A stretch of 64,000 nt of DNA from Mucilaginibacter sp. CSA2-8R (GTDB lineage Bacteria; Bacteroidota; Bacteroidia; Sphingobacteriales; Sphingobacteriaceae), in contig NZ_CP152389.1 in NCBI RefSeq assembly GCF_038806765.1, positions 2,852,001 through 2,916,000 of the forward strand, read 5' to 3'. The notes beneath the pieces are model-generated. The model was not told the DNA's origin. It was given only the letters and a program-made list of their open reading frames with translations, and did not search any database. Position numbers and translations under genes: made by a program. This document shows, one piece after another, positions 53,442 through 61,571 of this stretch. Each line of letters begins with the position of its first letter. Position 1 is the stretch's first letter.

Positions 53442-54926
53442 TTAACTAGAAGCTTCAACGCTTACATCAGCCGGAAACGCAATTTTAAAGGTGCTGCCAT
53501 GGCCCGGTACACTTTCTAAACTGATAGTTCCATGCAAAACCTCAATATGGCTTTTTACTAAAAATAAGCCAAGCCCCTTACCGCTTTTGGTTGCCGTAAA
53601 ACGCCTGTAAGGCTTAAACAAGTCGCCTTCATGTCGCCCTGTATCAATGCCGATACCGTTATCTGCTACCGTTATCCGTAAGGTGTTATCAGTAACCAGA
53701 AAGTCAATCTTTATTATCGGCGCCTGTTCAGACCGGTATTTGATTGCGTTGCTAATCAGGTTTAAAAATATACTATACATGTAGGCTCGGTGCGTTAACC
53801 AAACCAACGGCCCCTTCGGCACAATAATATTAGCCTGTGTTTGAGCAATCTGGTCGCTTAGCACAGTTACAACCTTTTCAATAATTTCTACGACGTCAAC
53901 GTTCTCTTTGTGTATTTCGGTGGAGCCATCGGTAATTGACAGTATCTCGCTCAAATCCGTAATTACTTCATCCAGGCTATTCATAGATACCTTGAGGTGT
54001 TCAATACAAAAATCTATGGCAGTCGGGTCGCTTTTATCTTCCTCAAGCATATCAACCAGGCCAATAATGTTAGCTACCGGCGACCGCAAATTGTGCGACA
54101 CAATATAGCCGAATTGCTGTAACTCGCGGTTGCGCTTGTAAAGGTCACTGGCCAATTGTTTAAGTTCGGCCAAGGTTTTGTTTCGTTGCGAAATGTCATG
54201 TTGTGCACCCACCATGCGTATCGCCTTACCAAGATCGTTACGAATTACAAAACCACGGTCAACTACATCGGCATAGCTGCCATCGCCACGCCTAAAACGG
54301 TACTCCTTTTTCCAAACGGTTTGTTTGCTTTCTATCACCTCCCAAATACTGCTTACCACATCAGAGGCATCATCGGGGTGTATAAAATCTGTCCAGGTAC
54401 CCACATCAGTACGCGCATGGGCCAGCGAGTGCCCAAATATAGATTTAAACCCATCGCCCCAAAATAAGGTGTTCTTATTTAAATCCCAGTCCCATATCGC
54501 ATCCGAAGTTGCCTTCGTTACATATTCATACCGTAAATTGCTGGCTTCTAATGATTCGCGCAGTTTAGCGGATTGCTGCCTGTCTTTACCATCGCGGGCA
54601 GTTACGTAAATTAACTGATCTTCTTTATCAAAGTTAAAACTCCAAAGCATAGGAGCTTCGGTGCCGTCTTTACGGCGGCAGTTGTTGGCATATTTTACTA
54701 CAGTTTTGCCCTGCAACACCCGCTTTAAAACATCTTGCGAACCTTCTGCATCCCCAACACAAACAAAATCAATAAATGGCTCACCTGTAAGTTCGTCCGG
54801 ATGGTAGCCTAACAAGGGTTGTACTGCATCACTTACCCTCACAAATCGTCCGTTGGCGTCAATTACGCAGATTAAATCAAGTGAGAAAGTAAATATTTTG
54901 TTGAGTTCGTTAGTAGTAGTATTCAA
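53442..54926 (-). CDS. PAS-type sensor histidine kinase (SHNLRxPVAN subtype)
   Basis: A 494-residue cytosolic kinase with two PAS domains (about 8-120 and 125-250; PAS 2 includes a PAC end, QHDISQRNKTLAELK), then the dimerisation helix with His278 (YIVSHNLRSPVAN) and the HATPase (LNLISNAIKYRS, ADNGIGIDTG, GKGLGLFLVKSH). The frame is closed by a stop 12 bases upstream, so the start is the TTG at 54924-54926. It is a paralogue of the kinase at 46846. It is divergent from the NarL-type regulator, with 513 bases between. Confidence 0.9.
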   Translation of the reverse strand: MNTTTNELNKIFTFSLDLICVIDANGRFVRVSDAVQPLLGYHPDELTGEPFIDFVCVGDAEGSQDVLKRVLQGKTVVKYANNCRRKDGTEAPMLWSFNFDKEDQLIYVTARDGKDRQQSAKLRESLEASNLRYEYVTKATSDAIWDWDLNKNTLFWGDGFKSIFGHSLAHARTDVGTWTDFIHPDDASDVVSSIWEVIESKQTVWKKEYRFRRGDGSYADVVDRGFVIRNDLGKAIRMVGAQHDISQRNKTLAELKQLASDLYKRNRELQQFGYIVSHNLRSPVANIIGLVDMLEEDKSDPTAIDFCIEHLKVSMNSLDEVITDLSEILSITDGSTEIHKENVDVVEIIEKVVTVLSDQIAQTQANIIVPKGPLVWLTHRAYMYSIFLNLISNAIKYRSEQAPIIKIDFLVTDNTLRITVADNGIGIDTGRHEGDLFKPYRRFTATKSGKGLGLFLVKSHIEVLHGTISLESVPGHGSTFKIAFPADVSVEASS

Positions 54927-55439
54927 AACGTAATAAGGTTAAAGTATTATCTGAATGCGTTGCTATCAAGCAGCCTCAACACAGATAATAATTAGGGCAA
55001 TACACTTGGAGGCCTATCAAAGCATCCATAAATCAGGCAACAATATACCACAAATGCGTGTAATTAGTCAACATAATTTATTTATTGATAAATATCCTTT
55101 GTCTGTTGAAATTAAAGTGATTATCATATAACTTAATCTTTGTTAAAAGAGTGTTATGTTCCACTTTGTAAAAAATTATAAAGCAAAAACGCAGATTTTA
55201 GCGTTTTAAGTATCAATTAAAACATAAATGACAAGCAGTCACCTTAAAAAAGTAATATTAGATGATCAATGCCATAGTTGCTTTGCACCTCTTTTACTTA
55301 TAAGTTTATATATAACAAACGTTTCAATTGTAATTAACTGATTTTGTATTGATATTGTGACAGCAGGCGTTTAAGGCTGCATTGCCCGTTTTTGAACAAT
55401 ATCTGTACATTTACCTGAAATCAAATTTGGCCGGCTTGT
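54927..55439. other. 513-base AT-rich intergenic region
   Basis: It separates the divergent kinase and response regulator genes and must contain both promoters. A 37-codon open frame from ATG 55228 has no recognisable features and is probably chance. No hairpin with a T-run was seen. Confidence 0.55.
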
Positions 55440-56090
55440 ATGATCAGAATTATTTTGGTTGAGGACCATACTATTGTTCGAGACGGACTAAAAATTATAT
55501 TGCAGAGTAATCCTGAATTTGTGATTGCGGCTGAAGCGGCGAACGGGCAAGAGGCGTTAAAACTGCTGAAGAATGGTGTTACCGCCGATGTTATACTAAC
55601 CGACCTGAATATGCCCGTAATGGGAGGATTAGATTTGGCAGCCAGCATTGCTGAACGCTACCCGACTATCCGGCTCATTGTACTTAGCGGTTTTGATAAC
55701 GAGAAGTTTTTACTGCAAGCATTTAAAGCCGGAGCCAAAGGTTACCTGCTTAAAAACGTGCAGCCACGCGAATTAAAGTTTGCCATCAGCCATGTGCACG
55801 AAGGTGCAGAATATATTTGCAGCGAGTTAACCAGCCGCTTTATGCACCGAATGCTTAGCCTGCCCGATTTGCGTAACGAGGCCCCGATTGACGATGTTAA
55901 ATTTTCTGACCGTGATATAGATGTACTCAACTATCTGGCCGAGGGTTTGACCAACCAGGAAATTGCTGACAAGCTTTTTACCAGTAAAAGAACGGTTGAA
56001 GGGTACCGCGAAAACATGATAAACCGCACCGGCGTACGCAACACAGTTGCGCTGATTAGATACGCTATAATTCACGGTATTATCAGTTAG
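55440..56090 (+). CDS. NarL/FixJ-type response regulator
   Basis: A 216-residue regulator: a CheY receiver (about 1-118, phosphoacceptor Asp55 in VILTDLNMP, LSGFDN and KGYLLKN) and a LuxR-type helix-turn-helix (SDRDIDVLNYLAEGLTNQEI, ADKLFTSKRTVEGYREN). It has no histidine kinase in the same operon, but lies divergent to the PAS kinase at 53442 and near four others, so several inputs may converge on it. ATG at 55440. Confidence 0.94.
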   Translation: MIRIILVEDHTIVRDGLKIILQSNPEFVIAAEAANGQEALKLLKNGVTADVILTDLNMPVMGGLDLAASIAERYPTIRLIVLSGFDNEKFLLQAFKAGAKGYLLKNVQPRELKFAISHVHEGAEYICSELTSRFMHRMLSLPDLRNEAPIDDVKFSDRDIDVLNYLAEGLTNQEIADKLFTSKRTVEGYRENMINRTGVRNTVALIRYAIIHGIIS

Positions 56091-56235
56091 CCCTTACATA
56101 GAAAAACACCATCTACTTACTGCGAGTTGTTAAATGCCAGCTTAAAGAGTTGGATGACACTTTGCCTAACATTCGTCAGTATTTGTTAGCTAAATAGCAT
56201 GTAAACAAAGTTGCTTAGCGGAATGCATGAAAATT

Positions 56236-56266
56236 TTGCCCTGACAAAAAATTTATTTTACATTTA
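56236..56266 (+). promoter_or_regulatory. Candidate Bacteroidota promoter of the DoxX-like gene
   Basis: TTG at 56236-56238 and TACATTTA at 56259-56266 are separated by 20 bases, as in the consensus TTG, 19-21 bases, TAnnTTTG, with one mismatch in the -7 box. The ATG at 56292 lies 25 bases further. Confidence 0.45.
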
Positions 56267-56291
56267 CTTTTATTTTAAAAGTACTTTTATA

Positions 56292-57002
56292 ATGATAATA
56301 TCAGACAAATTAGATGACCTGCATGCCCGAATAAAACACAACCGGTGGATGTATTATTTTTGGATATTTTGCCGTTTTGCATTGGCCGCTGGTTTTTTGC
56401 CGTCGGGCTATGTAAAAATAATCGGCGAACGCTTTACAAGTCTTTCCAACAATCATCCAATGGGGCATTACTTGGAGGCTTTGCATCACACCGGCTTTTA
56501 TTACACGTTTATTGGCGTGGTACAAATGATGGCTGCACTCTTATTGCTCTTTCGTCGCACGGCCTTGCTTGGTGCGATTTTGTATTTTCCCATCATCCTC
56601 AATATCTGTTTACTGTCCATTGCCGTGCGTTTTGACGGATCGTTGATATCGTCGCCATTGATGGTTTTAGCCAATGCCTATTTGCTTTGTTGGGATTATG
56701 ATCGCATTAAGCCATTATTGCCATTCAGGCAACCAAAATTGTTAACACCTCAGCCTATGAGCAACCGCTTCCCTACCCTGTTTTTTGCAGGTGTGTTTAC
56801 CACTATGGTTGCAGTTATCATCGTACTTACGCAATTGGTGTTCGACATCAGGCCACGAAACACGGACGCAGACTGCAGGCTGCAGTGCCGACGAAGTAAA
56901 AACCAGAGCGCTTGCGAGATATTTTGCGATGACATTCATCGGGAGGGCAAGCCTTTAGAGCAAGCTTTAGAGAGCTATCATCAAATAGTGGGTAAAAAAT
57001 AA
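56292..57002 (+). CDS. DoxX-like membrane protein with cysteine-rich tail
   Basis: A 236-residue membrane protein. Four helices of the DoxX-like type (WIFCRFALAAGFLPSGYVKI, YTFIGVVQMMAALLLLF, ILYFPIILNICLLSIAVRF) precede a further helix (TLFFAGVFTTMVAVIIVLT). The tail (about 195-236) has four cysteines in DADCRLQCRRSKNQSACEIF and after, and looks extracytoplasmic. I used ATG 56292, 25 bases after a promoter-like pair; a longer frame from 56211 is less likely. Function unknown. Confidence 0.8.
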   Translation: MIISDKLDDLHARIKHNRWMYYFWIFCRFALAAGFLPSGYVKIIGERFTSLSNNHPMGHYLEALHHTGFYYTFIGVVQMMAALLLLFRRTALLGAILYFPIILNICLLSIAVRFDGSLISSPLMVLANAYLLCWDYDRIKPLLPFRQPKLLTPQPMSNRFPTLFFAGVFTTMVAVIIVLTQLVFDIRPRNTDADCRLQCRRSKNQSACEIFCDDIHREGKPLEQALESYHQIVGKK

Positions 57003-57102
57003 AAGCGTCCATTAGTCGCTTCAGCTGTTATTGACAATTAAACCATAACCGAAACGTTAACTCCTACGTATATAAAAAAATTATAGGCAAAATATTGTAC
57101 CC

Positions 57103-57597
57103 TTGGTTAAAAACGTATTGCTTTTTGTTTTAGTTGTGTTAAGTGCCTGCAGCAGTGATGCTGATTACCGCGAGCAAGTACGGGCTGTAATTGAAAAGCA
57201 GGCATCTAAAGGCAACACCCTGCAAGAGGTAGCCATTGAGGTTGCAGAACCAGTGGCGCCCTCCTACTTCGATACACGGCAGTACCGCGATATTAACGCG
57301 CGCGTTAAAACACTTCAGCAAAAAAACCGCGGGTACCAGCAACAGCTTAGGGTAACGTCCTCGCCCTTGCAACGCAACATGTATCTTACGTTAATTGAGC
57401 GCAATGCTGCCAATATTGTGCAGCTTTGCAATATTATTGAGGGGGGCGATAAGCGCTTTAAAGGTTCTAAAATGATAAAGTGGAAGGTTAACGCCTTTTA
57501 CACCCTCAAAGACAAAAACGAGCGCGAACATAAATATGCCGGCACTTTTGCCGTAGATGAAAATGGCGTTACCGTGCTTGAGAACAAAAAGATTTAG
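57103..57597 (+). CDS. Uncharacterised lipoprotein
   Basis: A 164-residue protein with a lipoprotein signal peptide (MVKNVLLFVLVVLSACSS, lipobox LSAC). The rest is hydrophilic with a helical coiled-coil-like stretch (DINARVKTLQQKNRGYQQQL) and a terminal strand region (HKYAGTFAVDENGVTVL). No family is recognised. The start appears to be a TTG at 57103, as no ATG or GTG precedes the signal sequence. It ends in TAG. It would sit in the periplasm or outer membrane. Confidence 0.7.
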   Translation: MVKNVLLFVLVVLSACSSDADYREQVRAVIEKQASKGNTLQEVAIEVAEPVAPSYFDTRQYRDINARVKTLQQKNRGYQQQLRVTSSPLQRNMYLTLIERNAANIVQLCNIIEGGDKRFKGSKMIKWKVNAFYTLKDKNEREHKYAGTFAVDENGVTVLENKKI

Positions 57598-57723
57598 TCT
57601 TGCTCACTACTCTAAACTATCTTTAACCAATAAGGCTCCACATCAATCTTTCTACATATCTGCTAGACAGTTATATACATCTTTTTATTTATAATTATAA
57701 ATTGCAATTTAACTTTTTCAGTT

Positions 57724-57755
57724 TTGCACAACTGTAAAAATTTAATATAAATTTG
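57724..57755 (+). promoter_or_regulatory. Strong Bacteroidota-type promoter of the XRE gene
   Basis: TTG at 57724-57726 and TAAATTTG at 57748-57755 (exact match to TAnnTTTG) have a 21-base spacer. The ATG at 57805 lies 49 bases downstream. It is the best promoter match in the window. Confidence 0.6.
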
Positions 57756-57804
57756 TTATTCATAAAACAAATCGCTAACTGTGTAAGTTAGCTTAAAGTA
57801 AGTT

Positions 57805-58218
57805 ATGGGTAAAGAAAAGTTTTCGGCAGCAGATATTGCCGCCAATCAAAAAATTGGCTCTAAGTTGCGCTATTTTAGAGAGAGTCTTGGATGGACTTTA
57901 GATGAAACGGCGGCTAAACTTAGCCGTTCTAAAGGGCATATTTTTAACCTCGAAAAAGGCGTCACCTCCCTATCGGCCAAAGATCAGGAAGTATATTTTA
58001 GCCTTGGCTTTAATTTAGCCTGCCTTTACAGCGACGACGAACCCATCGAAAGAGTTGAACCTACCAAACGCGATTTATTACTTGATACCAAAACAATCAT
58101 CAATCGCCTAAGCCAGGTGATTGAACAAAATAACGGCCTGCGCACCGCCGTGCATAATCTTACTAACCGCGTTGAACAGCTGGAAAAGCAATTTAAAAAA
58201 GCCGAAATCAGCCATTAA
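57805..58218 (+). CDS. XRE-family helix-turn-helix regulator with coiled-coil tail
   Basis: A 137-residue regulator. The N-terminal HTH (about 15-70) has LRYFRESLGWTLDETAAKLS and SKGHIFNLEKGVTSLS. The C-terminal third (about 100-137) is a coiled coil (TIINRLSQVIEQNNGLRTAV and VEQLEKQFKKAE), probably for dimerisation. There is no enzymatic domain. The gene has a strong upstream promoter and is convergent with a small coiled-coil gene. Confidence 0.85.
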   Translation: MGKEKFSAADIAANQKIGSKLRYFRESLGWTLDETAAKLSRSKGHIFNLEKGVTSLSAKDQEVYFSLGFNLACLYSDDEPIERVEPTKRDLLLDTKTIINRLSQVIEQNNGLRTAVHNLTNRVEQLEKQFKKAEISH

Positions 58219-58259
58219 GATCAAAAAGCACAAGTGATCATTTAAACTTTGAAACTACA

Positions 58260-58460
58260 TTACATACGCATTAATCGATTGCCAATTTGCAGAATAGCTT
58301 CTGATAACGAATTGATTTGACCCTGCATTTCGTTACGTTGATGTGCTTGCTCGGTAATCATCTGCATTTGATTTACCAAAGCCTGGTAAATCTCTTTGAG
58401 TAATTGTTGTTGCTCTAACACCGTATTTTCCAAGTCACTGATGCGCTGTTCGTCTGTCAT
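58260..58460 (-). CDS. 66-residue coiled-coil (SlyX-like) protein
   Basis: Almost the whole protein is a coiled coil of Gln/Glu/Leu heptads (ISDLENTVLEQQQLLKEI, then QMQMITEQAHQRNEMQ), like small SlyX-type proteins. There is no signal peptide. ATG at 58460. It lies 15 bases after the stop of the adjacent membrane protein gene on the same strand, so the two may be one operon. Function unknown. Confidence 0.65.
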   Translation of the reverse strand: MTDEQRISDLENTVLEQQQLLKEIYQALVNQMQMITEQAHQRNEMQGQINSLSEAILQIGNRLMRM

Positions 58461-58475
58461 GCGGATAAATGTAGA

Positions 58476-59033
58476 TTAAATTTTACGTATTTTTTCAGTT
58501 GATGCGCTATCTGTAAATTTTTGAAGCTTGCGCAAATCTGGCTTGATGTTTAAATCAGCTAAAAATTCAACTAAGTAGCTTTTGAGCTGATACAATGTAT
58601 ACTTTACATTCAGTAATAAAACGCCTGCCATAAGCAAACCTGTCGTAATTATCAGCCAAAGATGGCTATGAAAAATGAATGGGGAGATAATTATTGCGTA
58701 AGCAAAAAATATGGACAGCAGCAGGCTAAAAATAAATAAACCATTTAACCGGGGTTTTATTACACAATGAAGTAATGTATGTTGAGCATCCTGGCTGACT
58801 AAAGAAACAATTATAATTCCATACAGATTGTTAGGAAACCTCAAGGCGATGACATTTTCCTCAATGTTTACTTTGGAGTAGTCAATTGCTGTATCGCTCG
58901 CCAAAAGTAAAAATCTGTATAAGGGAGCTTCGTTTTGCTTAAAATGCTTGATGCGATCATTCAGCAATTTAAAAATATCTTCTACGGATTGAGATACCTT
59001 AACATCATAACTTTTACTACCGAACAAAATCAT
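58476..59033 (-). CDS. Uncharacterised two-helix membrane protein
   Basis: A 185-residue protein with a soluble N-terminal half (about 1-100, mixed alpha/beta, with EENVIALRFPNNLYGIIIVS), two helices (about 100-125 and 130-150) and a cytosolic-looking basic tail. No family is recognised. I used ATG 59033; an in-frame TTG 6 bases upstream is possible. It is followed by the coiled-coil gene. Confidence 0.7.
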   Translation of the reverse strand: MILFGSKSYDVKVSQSVEDIFKLLNDRIKHFKQNEAPLYRFLLLASDTAIDYSKVNIEENVIALRFPNNLYGIIIVSLVSQDAQHTLLHCVIKPRLNGLFIFSLLLSIFFAYAIIISPFIFHSHLWLIITTGLLMAGVLLLNVKYTLYQLKSYLVEFLADLNIKPDLRKLQKFTDSASTEKIRKI

Positions 59034-59119
59034 GGTCAAAATTAGTTAATTCTGCTTAACCGGTGTTTTAGCTATTCCTGTTAATACTTATGTTATGAAA
59101 CAACATTGAACATGTAACG

Positions 59120-61186
59120 TTATTGCGCTGCTGCCTGCAGCGAAAAACTAAACGTACTCCCCTTTCCCAATTCACTTTCTACCCAGATACGACCCTTGTG
59201 GCGCTGAATTATTTCCAGGCACAGGTACAAGCCTATACCAAAGCCTAATATGGTTTTAGAGTGTGTATCTTCTACCCTGTAATACCGGTCAAACACTTTT
59301 TGCTGATGCTGTGGTGATATACCAGGGCCGTAGTCGGTCACACTAATGGTCGGTTGGCTTTCTAATAAATTACAATGCAAATCAATCTCATGGCTTTCGG
59401 GCGCATATTTGACCGCGTTAGAGACGAAATTGGTTATTACTTGGCCTATTTTATCCCGGTCGGCATAAACTTGAAAGGAGCCGGAACAATTTAAATTAAT
59501 TTGATGATTAGGATAGATCTCTTTACTTTCTTCCACAATTTCGGCCGCCAGTTCGCTTAAGTCAAAAGTTTCGGGATCCAAGTGTATTTTGCCGTCTTTA
59601 ATCCTTGATACACTTAAAAAGCTTTGCACCATCCGCGACATCTTGGCTACCTGTTTATTAGCTTTTTTCAAGGCGTTGGCCTGGTAGTCGTCGCCCGCTT
59701 TTTCAGCTTTCATCTGTAATAGCTGTAAATAAGCACCCATTGAGGTAAGCGGCGTTTTAAGCTCGTGACTTACAATGCCTATAAAATCGCTTTTACGTTC
59801 TTCAACCTTTTTCCGGTCGGTTACATCCAGTACCGTACCCGACAGGTAGGCCTTCGTTTCAGCATCACCGTTAAAAAACCGACCGGTAGTGCGAATCCAT
59901 CTAACATCCTGCGTGCCACGCGGTGTCATGGTATATTCCAGGTCGTAACTTTTACCCTCGTTTAACGCTGCATCTAATGCATCAGCTATTATTTGTCTGT
60001 AATCGGGTGTAACATGGCCTAATGCAACAGGTAAATTCAAATCTTCATCTGGCAAGTAGCCAAATATTTCTTTAAACCTTTGTGAGGCAATAAACTCATG
60101 GGTATCGGGCTCCATATACCAAGTACCTATCTGTGCTGAGGCCAGTGCCTGGTTAAGCAAAAGTTTGGCACGTGCCGCTTCTTGCCTGGCCACCAGCTGC
60201 TGGCGGTTGGCTTTTGTTATTTCCTGATTAATAAGCAAAAGCTTTTCGCTGGCTGCTTCTGCGTCCATACGCGCTTTAACCAGCTCCGTCACATCAGCAG
60301 CCATATTTATTACGCCGCTTACTTTACCGTCTTCCAGCAAAGGCGCGCAGGTAAAATTATAATAACCTATCTCTTCGCGGCCATTTTTGTTAAGTAGTAT
60401 CGGCGTATTAACGCCTTGCCGGCGCGTTCCGGTTTCATAGACTTCTTTAATTTGCTGGTAGGGTTGCTGCCATTCTAATTCGGGCAGGGCTTGCAGCAAA
60501 GGTTGGTTAATAATATCGGCCGTTTTACCCAGCAAGGCGAGCATAGGCTGGTTAACAGCATCAATACGATAATCGGCACCGCGCAAAATAATTATCGCTA
60601 CCGGAGCTTGCTCAATGAGTGCCAGGTTGCGGTTTTGTTCGATGCTTTGGTAAAGCCGGCGGTTTAGCTGACCGGCCTCCTGCAGTTGTATAACTTTGCG
60701 GCGCAGCTCAAGCTTATCCATTACCTGCCGGGCCAGTATTTTTAGCGATTGCTTTTGCTGGCCAGTTAATTCTCTTGGATGGTCGTCAGCAACACAAAGC
60801 GTTCCCAAAGCAAAACCTTCGTTGTTAATAAGCGGCACACCGGCATAAAAGATGAAAGGTGTTTCGGTATCGGTTATGGCGATATGGCTAAAGCGCTGAT
60901 TAGACCGGGTATCGTCTATGATAAATATATCATCGGTGCTTTGTATAGCCTGCGCGCAAAGCGATTGCCCGAGGGGTGTTTCGGTAACAGCTATACCATG
61001 CTTTGACTTAAACCACTGCCTGTCGCGGTCAACCAGCGAGATGAGTGCAATTGGCACCTGGCATATACTTGCTGCAAGACTGGCAATATCGTCAAAATCC
61101 TTTTCTTCAATGGTATCCAGCACCTGGTAAGACTGCAAAGCTTGCAGCCGGTGAGGATTATTGATTATAGAAGAGCTTTCACTCAT
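59120..61186 (-). CDS. GAF-PAS-PAS sensor histidine kinase
   Basis: A 688-residue cytosolic kinase. The N-terminal GAF domain (about 10-165) has the pattern LQSYQVLDTIEEKDFDDIAS, IALISLVDRDRQWFKSKHG and LGTLCVADDHPREL. Two PAS domains follow (about 185-310 and 340-460, with TVLDVTDRKKVEE). The dimerisation domain has His474 (IGIVSHELKTPLTSM) and the HATPase TNFVSNAVKYAPES, DYGPGISPQHQ, GFGIGLYLCLE. It belongs to the SHELKTPL subtype. ATG at 61186. Confidence 0.93.
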   Translation of the reverse strand: MSESSSIINNPHRLQALQSYQVLDTIEEKDFDDIASLAASICQVPIALISLVDRDRQWFKSKHGIAVTETPLGQSLCAQAIQSTDDIFIIDDTRSNQRFSHIAITDTETPFIFYAGVPLINNEGFALGTLCVADDHPRELTGQQKQSLKILARQVMDKLELRRKVIQLQEAGQLNRRLYQSIEQNRNLALIEQAPVAIIILRGADYRIDAVNQPMLALLGKTADIINQPLLQALPELEWQQPYQQIKEVYETGTRRQGVNTPILLNKNGREEIGYYNFTCAPLLEDGKVSGVINMAADVTELVKARMDAEAASEKLLLINQEITKANRQQLVARQEAARAKLLLNQALASAQIGTWYMEPDTHEFIASQRFKEIFGYLPDEDLNLPVALGHVTPDYRQIIADALDAALNEGKSYDLEYTMTPRGTQDVRWIRTTGRFFNGDAETKAYLSGTVLDVTDRKKVEERKSDFIGIVSHELKTPLTSMGAYLQLLQMKAEKAGDDYQANALKKANKQVAKMSRMVQSFLSVSRIKDGKIHLDPETFDLSELAAEIVEESKEIYPNHQINLNCSGSFQVYADRDKIGQVITNFVSNAVKYAPESHEIDLHCNLLESQPTISVTDYGPGISPQHQQKVFDRYYRVEDTHSKTILGFGIGLYLCLEIIQRHKGRIWVESELGKGSTFSFSLQAAAQ

Positions 61187-61417
61187 GGTTAAAGGATTAG
61201 GTAATTCAAATATATTAAAACAGATGCAAAACTGTTTTAATGATGGCTGATAAAATAAGCATTATATCAATAATATGACACAGAATGGCATGTATAATGC
61301 AACACATGCAAAATATTCTAAGTTTTACTTTTTATTAATGGGTAGCGATTATCTGCAAGGCGTTAAACCGCTGCATCAACAGCGAATGTACTTTGAATGA
61401 TTAATTTGATTCAGCAT

Positions 61418-61450
61418 TACATGTATCAGATAAATTAATCACTACATGTA
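61418..61450. repeat. Two TACATGTA palindromes 25 bases apart
   Basis: TACATGTA occurs at 61418-61425 and 61443-61450, about 2.4 helical turns apart, and lies 122-154 bases upstream of the LOV kinase start. Such spacing suits a dimeric regulator bound to one face of DNA; this is inference. Confidence 0.4.
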
Positions 61451-61516
61451 TGGCTATTATCCATTATAATATCAATATTTAAAACAAGTAGCTCATTTTT
61501 AACTTTAAGCAAAGGC

Positions 61517-61561
61517 GGTATCAAATTAGCTGCAATGTTTTAGAATCTGATACCTGCTTTT
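61517..61561 (+). promoter_or_regulatory. Leader hairpin with T-run before the LOV kinase
   Basis: GGTATCA (61517-61523) and TGATACC (61548-61554) pair around a 24-base loop, followed by TGC and seven T residues ending about 10 bases before the ATG at 61572. It resembles an intrinsic terminator or attenuator in the leader. The loop and the start region share TTAGCTGC(A/T)ATG. Confidence 0.45.
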
Positions 61562-61571
61562 TTTAGCTGCT

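Larger units (their letters stand above)
61187..61571. other. 385-base region between divergent kinase genes
   Basis: It is AT-rich and carries two TACATGTA palindromes and a leader hairpin near the right end, described separately. No gene is seen. Confidence 0.55.

Noticed and set aside
55228-55341. A 37-codon open frame in the 513-base region
   Set aside because: No motif or good initiation context; AT-rich sequence easily gives such frames.
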